This document shows, piece after piece, positions 15,588-22,730 of a stretch of 35,676 nt of DNA. The position numbers and the translations under genes are program-made. Origin of the DNA: Methanotrichaceae archaeon (GTDB taxonomy: Archaea > Halobacteriota > Methanosarcinia > Methanotrichales > Methanotrichaceae). The notes below the pieces were generated by a model. The model searched no databases. It saw only the letters and a program-made list of their open reading frames with translations, and was not told the origin of the DNA. The DNA lies in the NCBI GenBank assembly GCA_016927425.1, contig JAFGMR010000056.1, positions 1-35,676 on the forward strand, read 5' to 3'. Position 1 is the stretch's first letter. Every line of letters starts with the position of its first letter.

Positions 15588-16952
15588 TCAATGCCTGAAA
15601 TGCCGCATCCGGGTAAACACCATCGCCATATCGTGCTCGTCAGCTGCCGAGATCACCTCGGCATCCCTTATGGATCCGCCGGGATGGACGACCGCAGTTG
15701 CGCCTGCCAAATGGACCGCATCTAGCCCATCGCGGAATGGGAAGAACGAGTCCGTTGCAGCGACCGTCCCCCTCGTATCGAGGCCATGCTCCTCTGCCTT
15801 CTCAGCCCCGAAGCGAGCGGAGTCGACACGGCTCACCTGGCCTGAGCCGATCCCGATTGTGCGGTCCGCTGTGGCGTAGACTAGGGAATTGGACTTGACG
15901 TACTTGGTGACCTTCCATGCGAATCGAAGCGCCCTTGTCTCCTCCTCGGTAGGAGAGCGCTTCGTCACCACGCGCCACTCTGCTATATCGCCGCAATCGT
16001 AGTCCTGGGCCAGAAGCCCACCCATGATGGTCTTGGATGCGTAACCACGATAGAGGTCGTCTCCTCGCTCAAGCATATCCCCAAGATCCAATATGCGCCT
16101 GTTCGGCTTGGAGATAAGGAACTCCAAGGCATCATCATCGTATCCCGGAGCTATTAGTACCTCAACGAAGCTCTCGCCGATCGCTTTTGCGGTCTCAAGA
16201 GAGACGATGCGATTGAAGCCGATCACGCCGCCAAAGGCGCTCTTGGGATCCGTCGAAAAAGCCAAGCGATAAGCCTCCTCCTGGCTTTCGCCGTAGGCGA
16301 TGCCGCAGGGATTTGCGTGCTTGACTATCACAGACAGATCCCTCTCGACCTTTCGGCCGTCGTACTCGGAAAGATCGATCAGCATCTCCAGTACCGACTC
16401 TGCATCGACCACGTTGTTGTAGGAGAGCTCTTTGCCGCAAAGCTTCTTTGCTCTAAAGAGGCCCAACTCACCAGGGCTGCGGTACAGCGCGGCTTTCTGA
16501 TGCCAGTTCTCCCCATAGCGCAGGTCCTGTACCAACTCGTAGGCCTTCACAAGGTACCGGCTCCCCAGTCCATCGCCCTGCAGGGAGGCGAGGCGACGAG
16601 ACTCGATAAGCATAATCCGAAAGAGGGCTCTGGCTGCAAGGTCGCGCCTTGTCTGGATGGAGAGATCGCCCCTCTCTCGCAGCTCCTCGACTACTGGGCC
16701 GTACATCTCGGGATCAACGAGGACGACAGAGCCGCAATCGGCCGCACATCGCACCACGGCGCATGTATGTGGCCCCTCCAGGGTCGGGGGTGGAATTAGG
16801 AGACGATCGCTCCAATCGGACGAGAGTTCCATCTCCTTCAAAATATTGTAATTATCGTGATTGCTTATCTGCAAGCCTAGCTCTTCCAGGCCCCTGAGGG
16901 CCTCGGCTTCAGCAAAGACGCCGGCCAAGAAGATGGCTTGCTTGATCTGCAT
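15588..16952 (-). CDS. purH: AICAR transformylase (PurH) with degenerate IMP cyclohydrolase domain
   Basis: Catalyses formyl transfer to AICAR from 10-formyl-tetrahydrofolate (or an archaeal equivalent) in purine synthesis. The C-terminal about 320 residues are a complete transformylase: LRYGENWHQKAALY, LSYNNVVDAES, VKHANPCGIAYG (with the catalytic Lys-His pair), TDPKSAFGGVIGFNR, KYVKSNSLVYA, IGIGSGQVSRVDSA, DSFFPFRDGLDA and HPGGSIRDAEVI, ending in TRMRHFRH. Bacterial PurH has about 200 residues before this; here there are about 130. The STGGT and DGRVKTLHP motifs of the cyclohydrolase/MGS domain are missing, leaving only a remnant (VVRCAADCGSVVLVDPE). IMP closure is therefore probably done by PurO or another enzyme. 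Encoded just upstream of the NosD-like gene. Confidence 0.93.
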   Translation of the reverse strand: MQIKQAIFLAGVFAEAEALRGLEELGLQISNHDNYNILKEMELSSDWSDRLLIPPPTLEGPHTCAVVRCAADCGSVVLVDPEMYGPVVEELRERGDLSIQTRRDLAARALFRIMLIESRRLASLQGDGLGSRYLVKAYELVQDLRYGENWHQKAALYRSPGELGLFRAKKLCGKELSYNNVVDAESVLEMLIDLSEYDGRKVERDLSVIVKHANPCGIAYGESQEEAYRLAFSTDPKSAFGGVIGFNRIVSLETAKAIGESFVEVLIAPGYDDDALEFLISKPNRRILDLGDMLERGDDLYRGYASKTIMGGLLAQDYDCGDIAEWRVVTKRSPTEEETRALRFAWKVTKYVKSNSLVYATADRTIGIGSGQVSRVDSARFGAEKAEEHGLDTRGTVAATDSFFPFRDGLDAVHLAGATAVVHPGGSIRDAEVISAADEHDMAMVFTRMRHFRH

Positions 16953-17038
16953 GGAACCTTGGGCAAGAGCGCACTAGCATTATTTAAGATTGCCCCCCGT
17001 GGGAAGCTATAAGTCGCATCGAGGAAGAGATCACCCAC

Positions 17039-17362
17039 ATGGATGAGGCCATCCGCTCTGCCCTGGATAGGCATCCTAAGGGGGTGACGCTTCGCTTCGA
17101 GGTCGTCCCGGGAACCTCGCGGACAGTTGTCCCCTCGGGAGTCAACCGCTGGAGGCATAGCCTCGAGGCCCGGCTCACCGCGGAGCCCTCGCGAGGGAAG
17201 GCCAACAGGCAGCTCATCGAGGAGCTTGCCTTGCGCCTTGACGTCCCCCCCGGCCGGGTGGAGGTGTTGAGCGGGCACAAGAGCTCGCGTAAGCTCCTAC
17301 TCGTGCACGGCCTGGAGATCGATGAGGCCCTGGATAGGCTTGCCCTCGGGGGACAAAAATGA
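17039..17362 (+). CDS. DUF167 (YggU/UPF0235) family protein
   Basis: A 107-residue cytoplasmic protein with the DUF167 core: VTLRFEVVPGTSRTVV, EARLTAEPSRGKANRQLIEELA, then VPPGRVEVLSGHKSSRKLLLV. The A-x-P-x-x-G-K-A-N and S/G-x-x-S-R-x-K motifs are intact. The family role is unproven. The stop overlaps the ATG of the Toprim gene by 4 bp, and the start lies opposite purH across 86 bases holding TTATTTAAGA, a likely TATA element. Confidence 0.9.
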   Translation: MDEAIRSALDRHPKGVTLRFEVVPGTSRTVVPSGVNRWRHSLEARLTAEPSRGKANRQLIEELALRLDVPPGRVEVLSGHKSSRKLLLVHGLEIDEALDRLALGGQK

Positions 17363-17784
17363 GGCCCGAGCCTCGCCTCGGCCGGGCCAAGGGCACCTAT
17401 GACCTAGACGCCCTGGAGGAGCAGATAACATCTCTCCTCGACGCATCGAAGCGAGGGGCAGCGATAATCGTCGAGGGCTTGCGCGACAAGAGGGCTCTTC
17501 GATCGCTCGGCGCAGAGGGTCCTGTGATCATGGCATCAAGGCGGCCCTCGCTAGATCTGGCGGAGGAGGCTGCCCGGGAATACGAGGAGATCATCGTGCT
17601 TACCGACTGGGACCGCCAGGGGGAGGAGATGGCGCGAAAGATCCAGCACCATCTCCAGGCAACCTCCGTTCCCGCCGATCTGGATATCAGGGAGCGGCTG
17701 AAGAGGCTCGTTAGAAAGGAGATAAAGGATGTGGAAAGCCTCGACAACTACGTGCGAAGGATGAGGGAGCAAAGTGGCCCTTAG
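17359..17784 (+). CDS. Small Toprim-domain protein (archaeal, RNase M5/primase-like)
   Basis: A 141-residue protein formed almost entirely by a Toprim fold. The conserved glutamate is in IIVEGLRDKRAL, and the metal-binding D-x-D is in VLTDWDRQGEEMA. This resembles archaeal small Toprim proteins related to RNase M5 and DnaG primase, so nucleic-acid cleavage or strand transfer is likely, but no substrate can be named. The C-terminal tail is basic and helical (RLKRLVRKEIKDVESL). It overlaps its upstream neighbour by 4 bp and its downstream neighbour by 11 bp, so the three proteins are probably made together. Confidence 0.85.
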   Translation: MRPEPRLGRAKGTYDLDALEEQITSLLDASKRGAAIIVEGLRDKRALRSLGAEGPVIMASRRPSLDLAEEAAREYEEIIVLTDWDRQGEEMARKIQHHLQATSVPADLDIRERLKRLVRKEIKDVESLDNYVRRMREQSGP

Positions 17785-18355
17785 AATCGCCGTGACCGGA
17801 TCGCCGGGATCTGGCAAGTCCACAACGGTGCAGAAGGCGCTCGAGATCTCGGGCGTCAAGGCCTCCGGCATGCTCTCGAGGGAGCGAAGGGAGGGTGGCC
17901 GGCGTATCGGCTTTGCGATAGAGAACCTGGCTACAGGCGAGGTCGGAACGCTTGCAAGCCTCGATGGGGAGGGGCCGCGCCTTGGCAGATACGTCGTCGA
18001 TATCGGAGACCTCGATGGGATCGGGGCCAGGGCAATCGAGGAGGCCCTCTCTTCAGAGCTGATCGTAATCGACGAGGTAGGGCCAATGGAGCTTGCATCG
18101 AGCCGCTTTGTCTCCGCAGTAAAAGCTGCCCTCGAGACGGATCGGCCGATGCTCGTTGTGCTGCATGCAAAAAGCCGGCATCCGCTTGCAAGACGCATCA
18201 GGGAGGACTTTCGCCTGCTCGCGGTGACGGCGGAGACGAGGGATGCCATCGCCCGCGAGATTGGAGAGGAGCTGAGGTTGTGCCTTGGAGGGAAGGGGGG
18301 GAATGATCTGCAAGATCCCAATCAGGGGAAGATCCCTCACACAGGGCGCCGATGA
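17774..18355 (+). CDS. THEP1-type nucleoside-triphosphatase
   Basis: A P-loop NTPase of 193 residues. Walker A is TGSPGSGKST near residues 8-17, Walker B is LIVIDEVGPMEL, and SGMLSRERREGGRRIGF is the characteristic segment after the P-loop in the THEP1/NTPase_1 family. These enzymes hydrolyse several NTPs and resemble nucleotide kinases; the in vivo role is unclear. Start GTG 17774 overlaps the Toprim gene by 11 bp. The last about 20 residues are Gly/Lys-rich and unlike the family. TTG or ATG alternatives are not evident. Confidence 0.88.
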   Translation: MALRIAVTGSPGSGKSTTVQKALEISGVKASGMLSRERREGGRRIGFAIENLATGEVGTLASLDGEGPRLGRYVVDIGDLDGIGARAIEEALSSELIVIDEVGPMELASSRFVSAVKAALETDRPMLVVLHAKSRHPLARRIREDFRLLAVTAETRDAIAREIGEELRLCLGGKGGNDLQDPNQGKIPHTGRR

Positions 18356-18467
18356 CGGGCCACTGCCAAGATGCTGCAGTGGGATCGGATGATTGGCGAT
18401 CTCATCTGCCTAAACACATACATCTCATTTAAATCAACATGTGCCTAATCAAATGAGAACTCATAAT

Positions 18468-19430
18468 TTACATCCACCGATAGTGCGCAAGCACCTCGGG
18501 GACGAGATCGTAGAGGAGGCTGTTCTCCACATAACCGAAGAAGAGGCACCCTTTGCACTCCACAGCCTGCCGCATCGGCCTCGATGCATCCCACGCCCGG
18601 CCAAGGCCCTCCGAGACGTCTCCGGTCACCCCTTTCATCGCTCGACAGCGCCGGAGCGTGCCGTCTGCTGCAACGTGCATTATGATATCGCCTGCATGGC
18701 AGCGAAACCGCGGCTCCAAAGAGGAGATCATCTGGAGATATGTGATCGAGTTTATGATCGGAGCCCCCCCCCTCTTCAGCTCGATTAGCTCCCCTACAAC
18801 CTGACGGAGGCGGACGAGGTCCCTTATCCTCAGATCCTCCCAGGCCTCTTCATCCATCTCGAAAGGCTGGATCGGCTCAAAAGAGATCAAGGCGCCCATC
18901 TCCTGCGCTAGCCCTACGATTCCTGCGACCTCGTCGAGGTTCCTCTCGCTTATGACGCAGTTGATGAGGACCTCGTGCCCCGCCCTCTTTGCCGCATCGA
19001 TTCCGGAAAGGACCTTCTTGGGATCGACGCCGCGCAGGTCCCTTGTGGTCTCCTCGCCATCGAACGAGACGGAGAGGTAGTCGAGGTCGGAGAGCTCTTC
19101 CACCCTTCGGCCTAGAAGCACCCCGTTTGTGACAAGCGACGTGATCAAGCCTTCTGCCTTTGCCTTGCCGAGTATGGCCGGCAGGTCCTCTCGAAGGAGG
19201 GGCTCAGCCGTCCATGCATTGTAGACGCCTATCCCAAAGGCGCGTGCCTCCTCGAGCATCCTCATGATGGCGGGCGTGCTCATCTCAGGCCCTGCATCCT
19301 TCCAGTAGCTACAGAAGGGGCAGCGGAGGTTGCATCGAGAGGTGATTCCATGGGAGAGAACGAAAGGCCGGCGCCTGACCCTCATCTGCCATAAGGCCCT
19401 TGCTGCTATTAGGGGATCGAAGCTCCTCAT
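18468..19430 (-). CDS. Radical SAM protein with C-terminal twitch-like cysteine cluster
   Basis: A 320-residue radical S-adenosylmethionine enzyme. C33, C37 and C40 in CNLRCPFC bind the catalytic [4Fe-4S] cluster. Later segments (TSLVTNGVLL, YLSVSFDG, EVLINCVISERN, ISFEPIQPF) are TIM-barrel strands. The C-terminus holds CHAGD, RRCRAM and CKGC, the spacing of a SPASM/twitch auxiliary cluster, as in peptide- or sugar-modifying enzymes. No peptide precursor was identified nearby, so the substrate is unknown. ATG 19430 overlaps the recQ stop by 4 bp, so it is co-translated with recQ; the open frame upstream of it is recQ in another phase. Confidence 0.88.
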   Translation of the reverse strand: MRSFDPLIAARALWQMRVRRRPFVLSHGITSRCNLRCPFCSYWKDAGPEMSTPAIMRMLEEARAFGIGVYNAWTAEPLLREDLPAILGKAKAEGLITSLVTNGVLLGRRVEELSDLDYLSVSFDGEETTRDLRGVDPKKVLSGIDAAKRAGHEVLINCVISERNLDEVAGIVGLAQEMGALISFEPIQPFEMDEEAWEDLRIRDLVRLRQVVGELIELKRGGAPIINSITYLQMISSLEPRFRCHAGDIIMHVAADGTLRRCRAMKGVTGDVSEGLGRAWDASRPMRQAVECKGCLFFGYVENSLLYDLVPEVLAHYRWM

Positions 19431-20740
19431 TCCCTCCTCCGGCCGCTCGTTGCCCGCTTCCTTCGCACCCGGCGGGGGGCAACCTCGGCCTCGGTCGCAA
19501 GGCCTGCGCCTGTGCAATTGTCGCAGCCTCCGCAGTTGGCCTTTTCAAGCGACTCGCCGAAGTATGCGAGAAGCGCCTTTCTGCGACAACCCCGCGTCAT
19601 GCAAAATCTTACCATCTCCTGGAACTTCCGCAGCGCAATCCTTCGCTTCACCTCGTCCGCCCCCTGGCTTATGAGGTACTCCATCTTCCATCGGTCTCCA
19701 GCCTTGAAGAGGAGAAGGCAATCGCTTGGAAGGCCGTCTCTCCCAGCCCGGCCGGTCTCCTGATAGTAGCTTTCCAGGTCCTTTGGAAGGTCATGGTGAA
19801 CGACGAAGCGGATATCCGGCTTGTCTATGCCCATGCCGAAAGCAATCGTTGCAACGACCACGTTCACCTCGCCGCGGATGAAGTTGTTCTGGGTCTTTTC
19901 CCTCACATGAGGATCGAGGCCTGCATGGTAGGGAAGGGCGACGTGGCCTTGATGCTGGAGCCATGTTGCGACCTGCTCTGTGGACTTCTGGCTCAGGCAG
20001 TAGATGATCCCCGACTGGCCTCGGCGCTCCCGCATGAATGACCGCAGATGATCGAGCCCCTCGTCCTTGGGCTTGACCTGGTAAAAGAGGTTTGGCCGGT
20101 TGAAGCTTGCCCTGTAGATGCGGGGCCGAACGAGCCCCAAGAGGTCGATGATCTCCCTTTGCACCCCCTGGATCGCTGTAGCCGTAAGCGCGATCGTCGG
20201 AACCTCCGGGAACCGCTCTCTTAGAGTCCTTAACTGGCGGTATGCCGGCCTGAACTCGTGCCCCCACTCTGAGATGCAATGGGCCTCGTCGACGGCGATC
20301 AAGCTTACGTTTAGAGTCTGTAAGAAGCCCAGGAACTCGGGGATGAGTATCCTCTCGGGGGCCAGGTAAAGGATCTTGATCTCGCCCTCCTGGAGCCTCT
20401 TTCTCTCGGCCTGCATCTCGCTATAGCCCATGCCGCTATGAAGGCATGAAGCAGAGATCCCCCTCATCAAAAGGGCATCGACCTGGTCCTTCATGAGCGC
20501 GATCAAGGGGGAGACCACGATCGAGAGGCCATCCATGAGGAGGGCCGGGAGCTGGTAGCAGAGCGACTTGCCGGCTCCCGTCGGAAGAAGGGCGAAGACA
20601 TCCTTTCCGGCCAGCAGGTCGGCCACGATCTCCTCCTGGGGCGGGATGAAGGCGTCGTGGCCGAAGTGTCTCTGGAGCGCGGAGCTGAGCTCATCCATGG
20701 CGAGGGCTTTCTGGGTCGGCATCCTTAAGCCTTTCCTCAT
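19427..20740 (-). CDS. recQ: RecQ-type ATP-dependent DNA helicase, short form
   Basis: A 3'-5' superfamily 2 DNA helicase of about 437 residues. Motif I is LLPTGAGKSLCYQLPAL, motif II DEAH with the RecQ aromatic-rich loop (VDEAHCISEWGHEFRPAY), motif III ALTATA and motif VI YYQETGRAGRDG. The zinc-binding RecQ-Ct part is present (FCMTRGCRRK then CGGCDNC), but the winged helix of RQC and the HRDC domain are absent; the protein ends in a basic tail (RRVRRKRATSGRRRE). AAGGGTG six bases before ATG 20740 favours that start over 20785. It is first in a unit with the radical SAM gene. Confidence 0.92.
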   Translation of the reverse strand: MRKGLRMPTQKALAMDELSSALQRHFGHDAFIPPQEEIVADLLAGKDVFALLPTGAGKSLCYQLPALLMDGLSIVVSPLIALMKDQVDALLMRGISASCLHSGMGYSEMQAERKRLQEGEIKILYLAPERILIPEFLGFLQTLNVSLIAVDEAHCISEWGHEFRPAYRQLRTLRERFPEVPTIALTATAIQGVQREIIDLLGLVRPRIYRASFNRPNLFYQVKPKDEGLDHLRSFMRERRGQSGIIYCLSQKSTEQVATWLQHQGHVALPYHAGLDPHVREKTQNNFIRGEVNVVVATIAFGMGIDKPDIRFVVHHDLPKDLESYYQETGRAGRDGLPSDCLLLFKAGDRWKMEYLISQGADEVKRRIALRKFQEMVRFCMTRGCRRKALLAYFGESLEKANCGGCDNCTGAGLATEAEVAPRRVRRKRATSGRRRE

Positions 20741-20874
20741 CGAGTGCACCCTTCCTCCGCAACCGATCCTCCGCCTGGGAAACATCCTCCCGAAGATCGA
20801 TCAGGTCGTCCTGACAGGTCATGGCATATTCCTTCCCAGAATTGGATTTATAGGTTTAGCTCCCGATTTCATGC

Positions 20875-21300
20875 ATGAGCTGCTGCATCCGTTGCAATGA
20901 GCGGATAATGGAATGCGCCCGCCTCGTGGCCGAGGAAGGCCCCTTCCAGGCCCTGGGCCATGCGGCGCTTCGGATCAGGGCCGGGAGGATGGACGCGGGG
21001 CGGATACTGGAGGTCGGAGGCTACGAACTCCTGGTGGAGGAGGACGATCGCCTGGGAATGGTCGTCCAGCTCAGCCTCCCTCGACGGGAGGTCGAGAGGA
21101 TGGCGGGGGAGTTTGGCGAGAGGCTGGGCTATCCTGCGCCCCGGTCGGGCGAGGAGAGGAAGGCCTGGATGGAGGAGTTCCATCGGGGGTTAAGGCAGGT
21201 TCTAAGGGAGAGGCACGATATACGCTATGTCCAGGCCGGGGCCATCGATCTGGTCTTCGAGAGGAGCGCTCCTAGGCCATCGCCGAGGGAGACCTTCTAA
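20875..21300 (+). CDS. Hypothetical protein
   Basis: A 141-residue soluble protein that I do not recognise. It has a cysteine-containing N-terminus (SCCIRCNERIMEC) if translated from ATG 20875; ATG 20908 would drop most of these. The rest is helix-strand-strand-helix: an Arg-rich segment (GHAALRIRAGRMDAGR), two strands (ILEVGGYELLVEEDD, LGMVVQLSLP), a helix (REVERMAGEFGERL), then YVQAGAIDLVF. The amino-acid composition is that of a real protein, and overlapping frames look like shadows. It is divergent from recQ. Confidence 0.6.
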   Translation: MSCCIRCNERIMECARLVAEEGPFQALGHAALRIRAGRMDAGRILEVGGYELLVEEDDRLGMVVQLSLPRREVERMAGEFGERLGYPAPRSGEERKAWMEEFHRGLRQVLRERHDIRYVQAGAIDLVFERSAPRPSPRETF

Positions 21301-21330
21301 ACCAGGCTGTGGGGAGGGGGCATGCACCGG

Positions 21331-21441
21331 CAAAGGTTCTTTGCCTAAGGGAATAGAAAGGCCAAGAGGGGATTTCCAATGAGACGCCGCATCCTGCAAT
21401 TCGTAGCACTATTGATTGTCGCCGTACATGGGAGCCGCTGA
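21331..21441 (+). pseudogene. Broken copy of the 5'-nucleotidase 5' end (leader plus signal peptide)
   Basis: A 20-codon ORF (ATG 21379, TGA 21439) reads MRRRILQFVALLIVAVHGSR and matches the signal peptide of the intact nucleotidase at 22662, which starts MRRHLLPLVALLL. Of the first 42 coding bases 31 are identical. The leader is also shared: CAAA(G/A)GTTCTTTGCC begins exactly 48 bases before the ATG in both copies. The fragment is 5 bases shorter before GCCGCTGAG, which shifts the frame and creates the stop. The remainder of the paralogue is missing and the methyltransferase begins four bases later. Confidence 0.72.
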
Positions 21442-21442
21442 G
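21331..21442 (+). repeat. Direct repeat, copy 1 (paired with 22614-22730)
   Basis: Imperfect direct repeat of about 110 bases that flanks the methyltransferase gene. It spans a leader beginning CAAAGGTTCTTTGCC, an ATG 48 bases on, a signal-peptide coding region and GCCGCTGAG. The other copy is the functional 5' end of the 5'-nucleotidase. Divergence by substitutions and a 5-base length change shows that it is not a recent duplication. Confidence 0.7.
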
Positions 21443-21444
21443 GT

Positions 21445-22560
21445 ATGCACGAGAATATGGTGGTAATCGAGTCCTCCGATGTTGGGCAAGGCTTAGAGGA
21501 TCTAGTCCCGGCAGAAGCCCTAAGGTTTGCCCAAAGCGAGAAACAGAGGGCAATTCCAGCCATAGCCAAGAATCCGAAGATCCTTCAGGAGATCGAACGG
21601 GCGGTCAAACAGGTTCCAACCCGCCATCAGCTCTTCCTCGGTGACTGCAGGTTCATGGAGGAGGTTCCCGACGAGAGCGTTCATCTGGCAGTCACCTCTC
21701 CGCCCTACTGGACCCTTAAGGAGTACCCAACCAACGAGGGACAGCTCGGCCACGTAGAGGACTACGAGGAATTTCTAAACGAGCTTGACAGCGTGTGGCA
21801 GAACGTCTTTAGAGCTCTCGTTCCCGGCGGCCGTCTGGTGGTCGTTGTGGGAGACGTCTGCCTTCCAAGGCGCTGCTTTGGAAGACACGTGGTCTTTCCG
21901 CTGCACGCCAGCATCCAGGAGCAGTGCCGGAGGATAGGATTCGACAACCTCTCGCCGATAATCTGGTATAAAATTGCAAACGCCAGGTTTGAGTCGAACA
22001 ACGGATCCAAGTTCTTGGGCAAACCATATGAGCCAAACGCCATTGTGAAGAACGACATCGAGTATATATTATTTCAGAGAAAGCCAGGAGGGTACCGAAA
22101 GCCCTCTCAGGCCGCCCGTCTCCTATCGGTGATTCCAGAGGACCTTCACAAGGAGTGGTTCCAGCAGATATGGACCATCACCGGGGCATCGACGAAGAAG
22201 CATCCCGCCCCTTTCCCACTGGCCCTTGCAGAGAGGCTCGTTAGGATGTTCTCCTTCGTCGGAGATACGGTTCTCGATCCCTTCATGGGTACGGGAACTA
22301 CAAATCTGGCCGCTGGCGAGTGGGGACGAAACAGCATAGGATTCGAGATCGAGCCGACCTACTTTGAGATGGCCTCCAATCGACTTAGAAAGATAAGAAA
22401 GAGGCTGCTCACATTGGAGAGGCAGTACAATGCCGCATGTTTCCTGATGGCCGATCATGAAAAATTGAACTCCGCTGAGAACTACATCGAACCGGCAGAG
22501 GACCTTTCTGCAAACCTGTTCTTGTCTCAGCTGATACGCCATGTAGGCGATCGAAGGTAG
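21445..22560 (+). CDS. Solitary site-specific DNA methyltransferase (N4-C/N6-A, beta-class order)
   Basis: A 371-residue SAM-dependent amino-methyltransferase. The catalytic motif IV is TSPPYW (84-89), a form most common among N4-cytosine enzymes, and it precedes the SAM-binding motif DPFMGTGTT (about 277-285) with GFEIEPTYFEMA after it; this order defines the beta class. The central target-recognition region includes GKPYEPNAIVKNDIEYILF. No restriction endonuclease gene is adjacent, so it is an orphan methylase, perhaps regulatory or self-protective. Start may be ATG 21445, which touches GAGGT, or ATG 21457, which is better spaced. It sits between a broken and an intact copy of the 5'-nucleotidase leader, which suggests insertion by recombination. 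Confidence 0.88.
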   Translation: MHENMVVIESSDVGQGLEDLVPAEALRFAQSEKQRAIPAIAKNPKILQEIERAVKQVPTRHQLFLGDCRFMEEVPDESVHLAVTSPPYWTLKEYPTNEGQLGHVEDYEEFLNELDSVWQNVFRALVPGGRLVVVVGDVCLPRRCFGRHVVFPLHASIQEQCRRIGFDNLSPIIWYKIANARFESNNGSKFLGKPYEPNAIVKNDIEYILFQRKPGGYRKPSQAARLLSVIPEDLHKEWFQQIWTITGASTKKHPAPFPLALAERLVRMFSFVGDTVLDPFMGTGTTNLAAGEWGRNSIGFEIEPTYFEMASNRLRKIRKRLLTLERQYNAACFLMADHEKLNSAENYIEPAEDLSANLFLSQLIRHVGDRR

Positions 22561-22613
22561 GATTCGCTTCCGAGACCATTATGGCGAGCCAGCCGATAGC
22601 TCGATACTCCCCG

Positions 22614-22730
22614 CAAAAGTTCTTTGCCGATCAGGTACATAATGATCGTTGAGGATTCCATATGAGACGTCACCTCCTACCACTCGTAGCGCTATTGTTG
22701 CTGATCTCGCCCGCTATCGGGGCCGCTGAG
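22614..22730 (+). repeat. Direct repeat, copy 2 (5' end of the 5'-nucleotidase)
   Basis: Intact partner of the repeat at 21331-21442. It starts CAAAAGTTCTTTGCC and includes the nucleotidase leader and signal-peptide codons, ending at GCCGCTGAG. The conserved leader may hold the promoter or ribosome-binding region (GTTGAGGATTCC before the ATG). Confidence 0.7.

Noticed and set aside
21445-22560. A complete restriction-modification system
   Set aside because: No endonuclease-like gene lies next to the methyltransferase; neighbours are a hypothetical protein and a 5'-nucleotidase.
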